64,000 bases of DNA from Saprospiraceae bacterium (GCA_028280415.1 JANQLV010000077.1:62001-126000); one strand, 5' to 3'; positions 52,942 to 62,664 are shown, counted from the first letter of the stretch. A program made the numbers and translations. The notes: generated by a model from the sequence alone, not told the origin.

Positions 52942-52965
52942 TTGAACCTTTGAAACGATGGAGCT

Positions 52966-53619
52966 TTATAACGAAATAATATAGCCTAGATTAAAATTGA
53001 CACTTCTGTTTTGTGATTGATTGAACCGTTCGGCATTGGTAAATCCACGATAATAGTTTGATTCAATGAAGACCTGGTGCACTCCAAAATTATAAGCTAC
53101 TCCCAGACCGCTGTAAGCACCATGATCAAATTGATTTAAGATGGAATTTTCACCTAAATCCATTTTAGTGCGGATAACCGGATTATCATTTCCCCATCCG
53201 GTTTCTTCTCGATATGCGGAAGCCAGATAAGAAACACCATATCCCAACTTTCCAAATACTTCGAACTTGGATTTAAAAAGAGGAAGATTTCCGGAAACCA
53301 TGAGGGGCGCTTCTACATAGTTTAATTCAAATGCGGTATCTCCTTCAAAAATCGGCATCCAGCCCGGGATACATGCTGCGCCTCTTTGCACAAAACCAGG
53401 CTCAATACCAATTTGTAAATATTTGTTTATACGAAAATAAGCTAGTGCGGAAATATTAATACCATTTACATCTATTTGTGCATTTTCGGGTAGCTCGACA
53501 TCTCCATAATCCTGCCAGGCATTGATATACCCGCCTTTAAGCCCAAGTGAAAATTGTGCATATAACTGCTGGAAGGATAAGCACAGTGTAAATAATAAAA
53601 AACATTTTAAAACTTTCAT
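52966..53619 (-). CDS. Outer-membrane beta-barrel protein (PorT-like)
   Basis: The 217-residue protein has a signal peptide (about 1-20, ending YAQ) and the layout of Bacteroidota outer-membrane beta-barrels: FSLGLKGGYINAWQDYG, LQIGIEPGFVQRGA, FEVFGKLGYGVSYLA, YSGLGVAYNFGVHQVFIESNYYRGF and SVNFNLGYIISL. Similar to the PorT/OmpW-like group. Function is unknown. Confidence 0.8.
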   Translation of the reverse strand: MKVLKCFLLFTLCLSFQQLYAQFSLGLKGGYINAWQDYGDVELPENAQIDVNGINISALAYFRINKYLQIGIEPGFVQRGAACIPGWMPIFEGDTAFELNYVEAPLMVSGNLPLFKSKFEVFGKLGYGVSYLASAYREETGWGNDNPVIRTKMDLGENSILNQFDHGAYSGLGVAYNFGVHQVFIESNYYRGFTNAERFNQSQNRSVNFNLGYIISL

Positions 53620-53896
53620 AAGACCATTTTTTAATCTAATAGACGGAAGGAAGTATTCCGGGGTTGGGTTGGGCTGTCAAGAAATTTTTTTTTGAAAAAA
53701 AATACGCCTGGATTCACCTCAAAAGGGGCTAAACACTATTACCACTCATCCTCATCCCTAACCACTCATCATATTTAGCCTGCCCGGAATATTTTTAATG
53801 TATACTTTTGAAGCAGGATAACTACAAAGTGTTATTTGCTGCTGATAACAGAATTCGAAAACTATAAAACATCAATACTTAAAAAACGCTAATAGT
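53620..53896. other. Intergenic region before the hydrolase operon
   Basis: The 277 bases include a T-rich then A-rich run at 53680-53702 that may form a weak hairpin, and TACTTTTG near 53804, which fits the minus-7 element for the hydrolase operon. No gene is seen. Confidence 0.4.
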
Positions 53897-55303
53897 ATGA
53901 AAAAGATAATTTTGTTTTTATTAATAATGATTACCAATTACCTCAATGCTCAGGATATCACCGGAGACTGGAACGGGATACTTAGCGTACAAGGGGTGGA
54001 ACTGAGAATTGTTTTTCATATTTCGGAAACCAATGGTCAGTATACCTCGACTATGGATAGTCCCGATCAGGGCGCCAGTGGAATTCCAATGGAAGAAACG
54101 AGCTTTATAGATGGAACACTTAGCATCAAGGCTTCCAATCTTCGTATGGAATATACTGCCAGACCAAACCAGGACGGCAGCAGTCTGGAAGGTACATTTA
54201 AGCAAAACGGATTGAATCTTCCACTTAACTTATCCAGAGAAGCTATTGAAAAAAAGCAAGTTAAAAGACCGCAAAATCCCAAAGATTTTCCTTACCAGCA
54301 AGAAGAAGTAACTTTTGTTAACCCTATAGGAGGGCATCAGCTAGCTGGCACCTTGACTATACCTGAGGAAGGTAATTTTCAACGGGTAGTGGTCCTGGTA
54401 ACGGGCTCCGGGCCTCAGAATCGGGATGAAGAGTTACTCCAGCACAAGCCATTTTTGGTGCTTTCAGATTATCTGACCCGAAACGGAATTGCCGTATTGC
54501 GCTACGATGATCGAGGGGTAGCCGCATCCGGAGGGACTTTTAAAGGGGCAACTTCACGGGATTTTGCCGATGATGCAGCGGCAGCAATAGCGTATTTGAA
54601 AAATCGAAAGGATATGGAAGGCAAGCAATTTGGAATCATGGGACATAGTGAAGGAGGAATGATAGCTCCGATTGTAGCGAGTGAAGACAAAACGCTGGAT
54701 TTTATTGTTTTGCTGGCTGGTCCCGGGATCAATAGCGTAGAACTTTTGCTTTTACAATCTGACCTGATTGCCGAAGCGGAGGGAGTACCCGAGACTACCC
54801 GGCAAATAAATCTTGAAATATTAAGAAAGGCGTATAATTTTATAAAGGATAATGCGGCACAATCCAAAGAAAAAACGATAGACGGATTACGGAAAATTCT
54901 GGAAGAAGGATATGATAGATTTTCCAAAGAAGCCCAAGAAGGAATAGGGAAAAAAGAAGACTTTATCCAACAGCAGATTATTACTTTAGCGGATGACTGG
55001 TTTTTATACTTTATGCGTTTTGACCCTGCTGTTTATTTGCAAAAAGTAAATTGTCCCGTACTGGCGGTTAATGGAACTTTGGATTTGCAGGTGCCAGCAA
55101 AAGAAAATCTTGAAGGGATTCAAAAGCATCTGAAAGTAGCAAACAATCCCAATGTAACGATCAAGGAGTTTGCCGGATTGAATCACCTTTTCCAAAAAAC
55201 TGAAACAGGAGCGCCTTCGGAATACGCCAAACTCGAAGAGACTTTTAATGAAGAGGTTATGAAATACCTGGCAGAATGGATCCATAATTATGATAAAAAA
55301 TGA
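53897..55303 (+). CDS. Secreted alpha/beta hydrolase
   Basis: The 468-residue protein has a signal peptide (ending LNAQ), an N-terminal beta-rich region (about 25-125) and an alpha/beta-hydrolase domain (about 140-465). The nucleophile elbow is GHSEG (in IMGHSEGGMIAP), the oxyanion region is VTGSGPQNRDEE, the acid is probably Asp in NGTLDLQVP, and the histidine is in AGLNHLF. This resembles dienelactone-hydrolase/serine-aminopeptidase-like secreted hydrolases of Bacteroidota. It overlaps the next gene by 4 bases (ATGA), so it is in one operon with the LytS/LytTR pair. Confidence 0.9.
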   Translation: MKKIILFLLIMITNYLNAQDITGDWNGILSVQGVELRIVFHISETNGQYTSTMDSPDQGASGIPMEETSFIDGTLSIKASNLRMEYTARPNQDGSSLEGTFKQNGLNLPLNLSREAIEKKQVKRPQNPKDFPYQQEEVTFVNPIGGHQLAGTLTIPEEGNFQRVVVLVTGSGPQNRDEELLQHKPFLVLSDYLTRNGIAVLRYDDRGVAASGGTFKGATSRDFADDAAAAIAYLKNRKDMEGKQFGIMGHSEGGMIAPIVASEDKTLDFIVLLAGPGINSVELLLLQSDLIAEAEGVPETTRQINLEILRKAYNFIKDNAAQSKEKTIDGLRKILEEGYDRFSKEAQEGIGKKEDFIQQQIITLADDWFLYFMRFDPAVYLQKVNCPVLAVNGTLDLQVPAKENLEGIQKHLKVANNPNVTIKEFAGLNHLFQKTETGAPSEYAKLEETFNEEVMKYLAEWIHNYDKK

Positions 55304-56334
55304 TTCGTACCGGGAATAAGAATTTTTGGATTGCACAAACTATTGGTTGGGGACTCATGGCAGTCTCCAATCTGCTTGTGCAGGCACTGGCGGGCTATCC
55401 CTGGAAAATAATTTTATATAATTCGATTAGTCCGCTGGTGATTGGCTTTTTGTTGACGACGATCTATCGATATCTGATTCGAAAGTCAGATTGGAAAAAA
55501 TGGGATCTCCGGAAAACGATTTTAATGATTCTTGGCTCTACCCTGTTACTCACCTTTTCCCTGCTCGGGATACTTTATCTGATTTTTGTTTTTGTTTTCA
55601 AAATAAAGGGACTCTCACCGATCGAATTTTTCGCGAATGCCATGATTTTTTCGATTATTATGCTCTGCTGGAATCTAATTTATTTTTGTATACACTATTT
55701 TAATAATTGGAGCCAGGCGGAAATAGATAAGTGGAAATTATCGGCAGAAATGAAAGATGCCCAGTTGGGCTCACTAAAATCACAAGTCAATCCGCATTTT
55801 GTATTTAATACCATTAATAATATTCGTTCGCTTATTCTGGAAGATAAGGAACGCGCCCGGGAAATGTTGATAAACTTTTCGGATTTATTCAGGTATGCTA
55901 TGAAAAATAATGATCAAGCTCAAGTTTCACTCGAACAGGAATTGAGCATTGTGGAACAATACCTGGAATTGCTTTCTATTCAGTACGAAGATCGGCTAAA
56001 GTATAAAATAAATGTGACCGTAGATTCAGAGAAAATTAAATTTCCTCCCATGATGCTTCAATTACTGGTGGAAAATGCGGTAAAACACGGAATTTCTCAA
56101 TTTAGAGATGGTGGATCAATTATTATTGATATTGATATTGTGGATGGTTTTTTGAATGTTGATGTTAAAAATACCGGAAGCTTGAAAGTCTCTGCTCAAC
56201 TTGGAGACAAACTCGGGGTCGGTTTGAAAAATATTCGGCGAAGGCTTGAATTACTCTATAATGGAAAAGCGAATCTTCAACTTAAAGAGTTGAACGATCA
56301 GGTTGTTGCTTCTATTAAAATTCCACTATTATGA
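55300..56334 (+). CDS. LytS-type sensor histidine kinase
   Basis: The 344-residue membrane kinase has about four membrane spans in the first 140 residues and a His_kinase/HATPase_c core. The phospho-acceptor His lies in QVNPHFVFNTINNIRSLIL. The N-box is LLVENAVKHGI and the G-box LGVGLKNIRRRL. This is the LytS/YehU family, which pairs with LytTR regulators. Both ends overlap neighbours by 4 bases (ATGA), indicating a coupled three-gene operon. Confidence 0.93.
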   Translation: MIRTGNKNFWIAQTIGWGLMAVSNLLVQALAGYPWKIILYNSISPLVIGFLLTTIYRYLIRKSDWKKWDLRKTILMILGSTLLLTFSLLGILYLIFVFVFKIKGLSPIEFFANAMIFSIIMLCWNLIYFCIHYFNNWSQAEIDKWKLSAEMKDAQLGSLKSQVNPHFVFNTINNIRSLILEDKERAREMLINFSDLFRYAMKNNDQAQVSLEQELSIVEQYLELLSIQYEDRLKYKINVTVDSEKIKFPPMMLQLLVENAVKHGISQFRDGGSIIIDIDIVDGFLNVDVKNTGSLKVSAQLGDKLGVGLKNIRRRLELLYNGKANLQLKELNDQVVASIKIPLL

Positions 56335-57035
56335 TTACTTGTTTGGTTGTAGAAGATTCGCGTTTGGCGCGTAAGGAACTCATCCATTTATTACAGGATA
56401 TTGGGACCTTTGACGATATCCGTGAAGCAGAAAACGGAGAAGTAGCGCGTGATATATTGCGGGAATACCAACCAGATGTTATTTTTCTGGACATTCAGCT
56501 ACCCGGTATGAATGGTTTTGAATTTTTGGAAAGTCTGGATCAAATTCCCAAAGTAATATTTACAACGGCTTTTGATGAATATGCGATCAAATCATTTGAT
56601 TTTAATGCTATAGATTATTTATTAAAACCCATTAAAAAGGAGCGACTCGAAAAAGCTATTCAAAAACTTGAATTAAAAGAAGAAAAAACGAAGCGTTCGG
56701 ATTTTCCCGTACAGCAGGTCTTCGTAAGAGATGGAGAGCACTGCTGGTTCGTGCAGTTGAAGGATATTCGAATTTTTGAATCCGTAGGCAATTATTCCCG
56801 GGTGTATTTTGCAGAACATCAACCGCTGATTCAGCGATCACTCAACTATCTGGAAGGTGTATTGGATCAAAGAATGTTTTTTCGCGTCAATCGACAACAA
56901 ATTATCAACCTGCAGTACATCGATAAATTGGATGTCTGGTTTAATGGCAAATTAAAGATCAAATTGAAAACCGGGGAGGAAGTCGAAGTCTCACGCAGGC
57001 GCTCCAATCAAATTAAAAATATGTTTAGTTTATAG
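56331..57035 (+). CDS. LytTR-family response regulator
   Basis: The 234-residue regulator has a receiver domain (phospho-acceptor Asp54 in VIFLDIQLPG; the PIK motif in LLKPIKKERL) and a C-terminal LytTR DNA-binding domain (about 130-230, DIRIFESVGNYSRVYF and FFRVNRQQIINLQYIDKL). It is the partner of the overlapping LytS-type kinase. Its target genes are unknown; the hydrolase in the same operon is a candidate. Confidence 0.94.
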   Translation: MITCLVVEDSRLARKELIHLLQDIGTFDDIREAENGEVARDILREYQPDVIFLDIQLPGMNGFEFLESLDQIPKVIFTTAFDEYAIKSFDFNAIDYLLKPIKKERLEKAIQKLELKEEKTKRSDFPVQQVFVRDGEHCWFVQLKDIRIFESVGNYSRVYFAEHQPLIQRSLNYLEGVLDQRMFFRVNRQQIINLQYIDKLDVWFNGKLKIKLKTGEEVEVSRRRSNQIKNMFSL

Positions 57036-57156
57036 AAATCATATGCAATTTTCGCTAATCCGGCTGCATAGACCAAAAGAATCGCTTTAAACATCTATCC
57101 AGTACAGATGGTTAAACTATCAACTACCAACATTTGCAGGATCAAGGAGAAGAATT

Positions 57157-57825
57157 ATGACTTCTAAAATATTCTTTTTTAAAATACTTAAAGCCTTAAA
57201 AAAGGCATTCCTCATTTTCCTCGGTTTATTGCTTGTTTACTTTCTATTGGCTTTCTTACTTTCATTTTGTAGTACAAAACCCGAACAGATACGATGTGAA
57301 TCAGAAACCAGGGTTTACCTGCTCACTAATGGCATACATCTCGATATTGTTTTGCATCGGGATCAGGTCGAAAAAATCTATCGGGATCAGATTAAAGATG
57401 CGGAAAATTTTGAATACCTTGCTTTTGGTTGGGGGGATAAGGGCTTTTATCTGGAAACGCCAACCTGGGCAGAACTAAAGTTGTCAACTGCATTTAAAGC
57501 AGTGTTGTGGAAAAGTCCAACCGCAATGCATGTAACCAAGTACCCGGTCAGGCGAAAAGATTTTGTGGAAATCAATTTATGTGAAAAACAGCTTCAACAG
57601 CTAAAAGCTTTTATTTTCGAAACCTTTGAAAAAGATGCAGAAGACTTGTTTAAAGAAATACCCGACTCTGGATATACTCCGCGGGATCATTTCTACGAAG
57701 CAAAGGGAAGTTATAATGCAATACTTACCTGTAATCAATGGGTAAATAATGCACTGAAAGCGGCCCAGGTCAAAACCGCAATCTGGTCGCCGACGGATCA
57801 TGGCGTTCTTTATCACAGGAAATGA
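57157..57825 (+). CDS. TIGR02117/DUF2459 family protein
   Basis: The 222-residue protein has an N-terminal membrane segment (about 15-40) and then the TIGR02117 pattern: YLLTNGIHLDIVL, FGWGDKGFYLETPTWAELK, TAMHVTKYPV, and CNQWVNNALKAAQVKT. Members of this family are often near urease genes in other bacteria; none is seen here. The fold may be a papain-like/NlpC-related enzyme, but this is uncertain. Function unknown. Confidence 0.85.
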   Translation: MTSKIFFFKILKALKKAFLIFLGLLLVYFLLAFLLSFCSTKPEQIRCESETRVYLLTNGIHLDIVLHRDQVEKIYRDQIKDAENFEYLAFGWGDKGFYLETPTWAELKLSTAFKAVLWKSPTAMHVTKYPVRRKDFVEINLCEKQLQQLKAFIFETFEKDAEDLFKEIPDSGYTPRDHFYEAKGSYNAILTCNQWVNNALKAAQVKTAIWSPTDHGVLYHRK

Positions 57826-57850
57826 TAACTTTAAGTCCTGATTGCATTCG

Positions 57851-57883
57851 TATTTCGAATTACGACACTCGTAATTCGAAATA
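57851..57883. repeat. Interspersed hairpin repeat, copy 2
   Basis: A perfect 15-bp inverted repeat (57851-57865 with 57869-57883) with a 3-base loop lies between two plus-strand genes. Its arm TCGAATTACGA is one base different from TCGAATAACGA in the hairpin at 14907-14955. A related dispersed element is likely. Confidence 0.6.
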
Positions 57884-57935
57884 GCGACGAAAAGCTAAAT
57901 ATCTATAAACAAACCATTTTATTAAACCGATCGAT

Positions 57936-58574
57936 ATGAAATATTTTTTTACTTCTATATTGGCACTTATCCTGCTGGCCTGCTCTGGGCCGAAAGATGC
58001 TCTGGTTAATGACGAAAAGCAAACTGAATTATTCACTGTTCATGAAATGATGACCGGTACTTTTTCCAGCCGGGATCAGGCCGCCCGGGACTCTGCTTTT
58101 TTTGATATCAATTTGGTTATGTATCCCATCTGGGAAAAGGATGCCTCTGCAAAGTGGCTTTATGTCGAGCAGGCAGTAACGGCTAATCTGAGTAAACCTT
58201 ATCGCCAGCGTGTGTATAAACTGACCATTACGGATAAGGGGCAAATAGAAAGCAGTGTTTTTGAATTACCCGATCCCGCTGCATTTGTCCATGCCTGGAA
58301 TAATCCGGAACTTTTTGAACGACTTACTGCTTCCGATTTAAAAGTACGGGAGGGCTGTTCGGTTTTTCTGGAAAAGAAAAAAACAAAACACTATGCCGGA
58401 GCAACCCCCGAAGGGAAATGTATCAGTACACTTCGTGGGGCAAGTTATGCTACTTCTGAAGTCGAAGTCTATCCCGATCGGATCGTTTCCTGGGATCGTG
58501 GCTGGGATAAGCAGGGAGAGCAGGTCTGGGGCGCGGTTAAAGGAGGCTATGTCTTTATGAAAATAAAAAATTAA
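57936..58574 (+). CDS. CpcT/CpeT-family lipoprotein (chromophore lyase-like)
   Basis: The 212-residue protein has a lipoprotein signal ending ILLACSG and then a CpcT/CpeT-like domain: MMTGTFSSRDQAARDSAFFDINLVMYPIWEK, WLYVEQAVTANLSKPYRQRVYKLT, GCSVFLEKKK, GASYATSEVEVYPDRIVSWDRGWDKQGEQVWG. In cyanobacteria CpcT and CpeT attach bilins to phycobiliproteins. This organism shows no phycobilisome genes, so the ligand is probably different. It is cell-envelope located. Ligand binding in the barrel is inferred. Confidence 0.85.
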   Translation: MKYFFTSILALILLACSGPKDALVNDEKQTELFTVHEMMTGTFSSRDQAARDSAFFDINLVMYPIWEKDASAKWLYVEQAVTANLSKPYRQRVYKLTITDKGQIESSVFELPDPAAFVHAWNNPELFERLTASDLKVREGCSVFLEKKKTKHYAGATPEGKCISTLRGASYATSEVEVYPDRIVSWDRGWDKQGEQVWGAVKGGYVFMKIKN

Positions 58575-58623
58575 ACAAAACGAAATCGGAAAAGCAAAAT
58601 ATCAAACGTCAAAAAATAAAAAT

Positions 58624-59199
58624 ATGTACCCCTTTAAACTACAATCACTTCCTAATTTTATAGAATACCTGATAGCTGAAGCTGCTTTGTTGCCATTTGA
58701 AATAGCACAAATTAATGAAAAATGGGATGAGCAATTGAGTAGCCCCGCCGAATTAGAAGGCCATGTTACTAAAGACGAAGGGCTTAGAAAATCCTCGGTT
58801 ATTCCGATCTACCCGGGGGAGGATATGGACTGGCTTTTTGAAAGAATGGCCAATTTTACGACCCAGGTTAACCAGTATTATCATTTTGATCTGAATGGTT
58901 TTTACGAACCATTGCAGTTGGCCCAGTATGGGGTAGGAGATTTTTTTGATTGGCATTTAGATTTTGGCGCAGGAGGTTCCTCTAACCGAAAATTGAGTCT
59001 CAGTATACAGCTTTCCGATCCGGATACTTATGAAGGCGGCGATCTTGAGTTTCGGATCAATAATAATATAGTTAAAGCGCCCAGAAAAGCGGGAACAGCA
59101 ATTATTTTTCCTTCTTTTATTATGCATCGGGTCAATAAAATTACCAAAGGGAATCGAAGATCGATTGTCGGATGGGTTTCCGGCCCGCCTTACCGGTAA
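58624..59199 (+). CDS. 2-oxoglutarate/Fe(II)-dependent oxygenase (PKHD-type)
   Basis: The 191-residue protein has the double-stranded beta-helix iron site: HxD in FDWHLDFGAGG, a distal His in FPSFIMHRVNKI, and an Arg for 2-oxoglutarate in RRSIVGWVSG. LQLAQYGVGDFFDWHLD and YEGGDLEFRIN are prolyl-4-hydroxylase-type sequences. It could hydroxylate a protein or small molecule. It lies 49 bases after the CpcT/CpeT-like gene on the same strand, perhaps cotranscribed. Confidence 0.9.
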   Translation: MYPFKLQSLPNFIEYLIAEAALLPFEIAQINEKWDEQLSSPAELEGHVTKDEGLRKSSVIPIYPGEDMDWLFERMANFTTQVNQYYHFDLNGFYEPLQLAQYGVGDFFDWHLDFGAGGSSNRKLSLSIQLSDPDTYEGGDLEFRINNNIVKAPRKAGTAIIFPSFIMHRVNKITKGNRRSIVGWVSGPPYR

Positions 59200-59305
59200 A
59201 AGATAGTAATTCAGTAATCTCACTTTTATAAGTTTCAGGGTAAGACGAATTAATCGCCAAAGAGCTTTTCTAACCTATGGTTAATTTTCAGATAGTTTTT
59301 GAAAA

Positions 59306-59653
59306 CTAGGAATGTTCGATTCCTTCTTCTTTCATTAATTCCAGTCCAAAGTTTCGAATTGTCTCAATAATTGGGATGACTCTTTTTCCTTTCTCCGTTA
59401 TTGTATATTCGACTTTTGGAGGAACTACCGGGTAAACCTTCCTGCTAATAAAACCATTTTGCTCCAGTTCTCTCAGTTGTGAAGTCAGCATTTTATCGGA
59501 GATATGCGCAGTACTTTTCTTTAGTTCTCCATAACGCATTACCTTATCTTTCAAGCGCCATAACAAAGGCATTTTCCAGGTACCACCGATTTTGTCAATT
59601 GCGAATTCTACCGGATTGTAGTATAGTTTATTATTATGTAAAAACTCAGGCAT
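59306..59653 (-). CDS. HxlR-family transcriptional regulator
   Basis: The 115-residue protein has an HxlR winged helix: YNPVEFAIDKIGGTWKMPLLWRLKDKVMRYGELKKS, HISDKMLTSQLRELEQNGFISRKVYPVVPPKVEYTITEKG. HxlR proteins control responses to aldehydes, quinones and other electrophiles. No clear target gene is adjacent; the Gfo/Idh/MocA gene lies beyond on the same strand. Confidence 0.92.
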   Translation of the reverse strand: MPEFLHNNKLYYNPVEFAIDKIGGTWKMPLLWRLKDKVMRYGELKKSTAHISDKMLTSQLRELEQNGFISRKVYPVVPPKVEYTITEKGKRVIPIIETIRNFGLELMKEEGIEHS

Positions 59654-59796
59654 GAAAAAGAATTTGTTTTGAAGTATGTAAAATAATGGATTCGCTGCTT
59701 TTTTTGTTTTAATTAGCGAAATACTTCGATAATTTTTCTGGATGTACTACTCGGGAATAAGGGATTGCAGTGAAATGAAAGACCTGATTTTTATTG

Positions 59797-60960
59797 TTAC
59801 CCCCCCAGACTGACACTCCTGCCGGTTTCTGCAGCCCGGTAAATAGCCTCAACGATTCGGATATCCCGCATACCTTCTTCACCGGGAACCAGTACCGGTT
59901 TATTATTCATTATCGCCAAAGCATCATTGTCCATTTGCTTCGCCTGCTGATTTTCGGTATAAACATTGAGCAGTTTCCCATCACTGGTTTTACCCCTTAT
60001 ACCACGGTATGATTGAAATGGACGTAATTCATACCAGCCTTCTCGACAATCCACTTTTAAGTGATTCAGGCCCATCCCCAAACTGGTCTTACCACTCGCA
60101 ATAGCACCCCCAGGAAATTTGAGCTGAAATTCCATGGTTTCATCTACGTCTTTAAAAACTTCAGGCCGAAGGGTAGATTGCTTGGCTTGTATAACTGCAA
60201 TGGGTTCTTCCTGAACCGCATAACGCGCTGCATTCAAAGGATAAACACCCATATCGTACATGGCTCCACCTCCCATCGCTTTTTGAAACTTCCAGTGATC
60301 TCTTCGACCATCCCGATAACCGGCCTCAGCCATTATTTTCGTTATTTTACCATAGGGCCGCTCTTTGCCAAACCGGATAATTTGCTGCGTATTCGGTTCA
60401 TGCTGCATACGATAACCAATGGAGAGTTTTACTTTATTTTTTCTACAGGCGCTAATGATATCCCGGCATTCTTTAGCGGTTCTGGCCATAGGTTTTTCGC
60501 ACCACACATGTTTACCGGCATTAGCCGCAATTATGGAGTATTTGGCATGCAACCCTGTGGGTAATACGATATAAATTACATCGATATCCGGATTATCGGC
60601 TACCGTATGCATGTTTTCGTAATTGTAGACGTTTCGATCCTTGATTTTATATCTTCTTTGCCAAACCGGGATTTTCTCCGGACTACCTGTCACTATACCG
60701 GTTAATTCACAATGCTTCGTTAATTGTAAAGCCGGCGCTAAAAGATCGGTACTATAATAGCCAAGTCCCACTAAGGCTACACCAAGTTTTTGCTTCTTTT
60801 TTGGCAGAATCAAATTTGGAAATACACCTGCTAAAGTAATAGCCGAACCTGTTTTTATAAAGTCTCTTCTGGATATCACTTGTCTTGTTTTAAAATGCTT
60901 CAGCAATTTTTTTGGATGCAAAGTCTGTGAATGAAAATAATGTAAATTTCTGATATTCAA
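59797..60960 (-). CDS. Gfo/Idh/MocA-family oxidoreductase with Tat-like signal
   Basis: The 387-residue protein has a twin-arginine-like motif (SRRDFIKTG, about residues 30-38) followed by a hydrophobic stretch, so it is probably exported folded. The NAD(P)-binding domain begins GVALVGLGYYSTDLLAPAL and includes EKPMARTAKEC. It has the usual C-terminal beta-sheet domain with GGGAMYDMGVYPLNAARYA. It acts on sugars or related polyols; substrate unknown. The long N-terminal stretch before the motif makes the start uncertain. Confidence 0.85.
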   Translation of the reverse strand: MNIRNLHYFHSQTLHPKKLLKHFKTRQVISRRDFIKTGSAITLAGVFPNLILPKKKQKLGVALVGLGYYSTDLLAPALQLTKHCELTGIVTGSPEKIPVWQRRYKIKDRNVYNYENMHTVADNPDIDVIYIVLPTGLHAKYSIIAANAGKHVWCEKPMARTAKECRDIISACRKNKVKLSIGYRMQHEPNTQQIIRFGKERPYGKITKIMAEAGYRDGRRDHWKFQKAMGGGAMYDMGVYPLNAARYAVQEEPIAVIQAKQSTLRPEVFKDVDETMEFQLKFPGGAIASGKTSLGMGLNHLKVDCREGWYELRPFQSYRGIRGKTSDGKLLNVYTENQQAKQMDNDALAIMNNKPVLVPGEEGMRDIRIVEAIYRAAETGRSVSLGG

Positions 60961-61139
60961 TTATTTGTATAGCTATATAAAACTCTGTTTTTCAAAAATG
61001 CCGGGCCATTATTTAAAAAAAGTCATAAACACTGGTTATAAAAAAATACCTGTTGGTATAAAGCTACAGAAAGTCACGATTAAATTGCTTTCAACGAATT
61101 GAAAACTTCATTTTAAACTTCAACTTAAAACTTTTTATT

Positions 61140-62495
61140 ATGGTATTTGGCTACTATCACGTTACTTTAAGAACAATCCAAAAAGGAATCCTTCCTGAAA
61201 TAGATAATCTTCCCAACACTAGAATATCCGAAAAAATCAAACTGGGACATATTATGTGGATACCCTTTATTCCACTTGGCAAAGTTTGGGTTATGGAAAA
61301 AGGAGGGCAAATGTATTCTATGGCTTATCCTGCCGTGCAAATGCTTAATGCAAGCCTTGGAAAAAGTAAAACCCCATGGTATTCCTTCTTAGGACTGATT
61401 TTAATCCCCGTCATTTTTATTTTTTTTACACTTGGAAACTTTATCGATGATCAGCAACGCGACAAAAGATATAAAGCTCAATTTGAAAAAACACTTAGTA
61501 CTAATCTGGATAAAGTGAATAATCCTTCCAAGTCCGATATTTTTATGTTCAAAGATAAACGAGGGAAAAAACTGGGTTTGAAAGTGGCTTATAGTACCGC
61601 TGATTCTGTTTATTTCCTTACGCCTCGGGACAATGAAAATAAAAAATGGCATAATGATAAATGGGCTGCTGGATATTTTGCAAGTGAAAATCCAACAAGG
61701 GAAGTAGCTTTTGCTAAGCAGGACCTGAAGAAAACTTTTAAAAATACCTATCGGGAAAGCATGTATGGGAAAGGTATTGCTTCCGGAGCAAAAGTGCCAT
61801 TGGATGGCTTGATACAACTGGATAAGATCATCACAATCTCCGATACTGAGCAAATTCCGGTAGTCAGCGAAATAGAAGATCGTAAAGTGAGAGCTGATTT
61901 TGATCGTTTTGTAAAAAATGCCAATAATCTCGATTCTCTGATCAGTCTGATTGATACAGAAAGCCATGACTATTATGCGGGTCTTTTGCAAAAAGCAAAA
62001 GGAAACGATCAAGAACTGGTTGAGGCATATCGTTTACAAAAGAATGCAAAAAACTGCCTCTATGAATTGCTGCTTTACACAAAGTATGTTTATTTGAAAA
62101 ATGATGGAAAGACGAGCACTGACTTCACTTCCAAAGAAACTAAGAAGGATTATTTATTCTTTTTGAAATTATTGGAAAAGGGATTCCTTAGCCTGGATAA
62201 TAAAGTATTACAGAATTTACAAATCACGGATGTTACTATTCCTCAAAAAGACAAAGCTGAACTCCGGTTACGTGCAAGCTCCAATTTATTACAGAGAACA
62301 ACTAATGTCAATTTTACCGTTAAAATGACAAAAGAGAATAATCAGTGGAAACTTAATCTGCCTTCTACCTACCACTATACGGAAAACCAGATTCGCTATG
62401 TTAATGGAGGAAGCAAACAATGGAGAGAAATGGTTCGCAATAATGTTTCCTCGGTGGGAGATGATGTTCTGATTGGCAATGAATGGTTTTTCTAA
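61140..62495 (+). CDS. Membrane-anchored protein of unknown function
   Basis: The 451-residue protein has a short N-terminal domain (about 1-75), one membrane segment (about 82-103), and a large soluble C-terminus. The N-terminus (HVTLRT... IPFIPLGKVWVMEKGGQMYSM) looks like a bacterial zinc-ribbon-like module that lost its cysteines. The C-terminal part (about 360-440, DVTIPQKDKAELRLRASS, NVNFTVKMTKENNQWKLNLPSTYHY) resembles a DUF4878/lumazine-binding-like fold. It is followed by a strong terminator. No function known. Confidence 0.7.
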   Translation: MVFGYYHVTLRTIQKGILPEIDNLPNTRISEKIKLGHIMWIPFIPLGKVWVMEKGGQMYSMAYPAVQMLNASLGKSKTPWYSFLGLILIPVIFIFFTLGNFIDDQQRDKRYKAQFEKTLSTNLDKVNNPSKSDIFMFKDKRGKKLGLKVAYSTADSVYFLTPRDNENKKWHNDKWAAGYFASENPTREVAFAKQDLKKTFKNTYRESMYGKGIASGAKVPLDGLIQLDKIITISDTEQIPVVSEIEDRKVRADFDRFVKNANNLDSLISLIDTESHDYYAGLLQKAKGNDQELVEAYRLQKNAKNCLYELLLYTKYVYLKNDGKTSTDFTSKETKKDYLFFLKLLEKGFLSLDNKVLQNLQITDVTIPQKDKAELRLRASSNLLQRTTNVNFTVKMTKENNQWKLNLPSTYHYTENQIRYVNGGSKQWREMVRNNVSSVGDDVLIGNEWFF

Positions 62496-62540
62496 GAGGT
62501 TTTTGACTAAAAAAGTCTTATACCATAAATAAACCTTTTG

Positions 62541-62579
62541 AAGGTCAGGGAAGAGTGACAATTCTCCTTGGCCTTTTTT
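62541..62579 (+). terminator. Terminator before mtnA
   Basis: A 14-bp imperfect stem (62541-62554 with 62562-62575, three G-T pairs on the plus strand, one mismatch) is followed by TTTTTT. It separates the upstream gene from mtnA. Confidence 0.8.
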
Positions 62580-62664
62580 ATTTTCTTGACAGGATTCCCT
62601 GTAGTTCCTTTACCTATACTTAATATTGATAAGTTATCTTTGAGTCGCTTATAAACTTTAGTTT

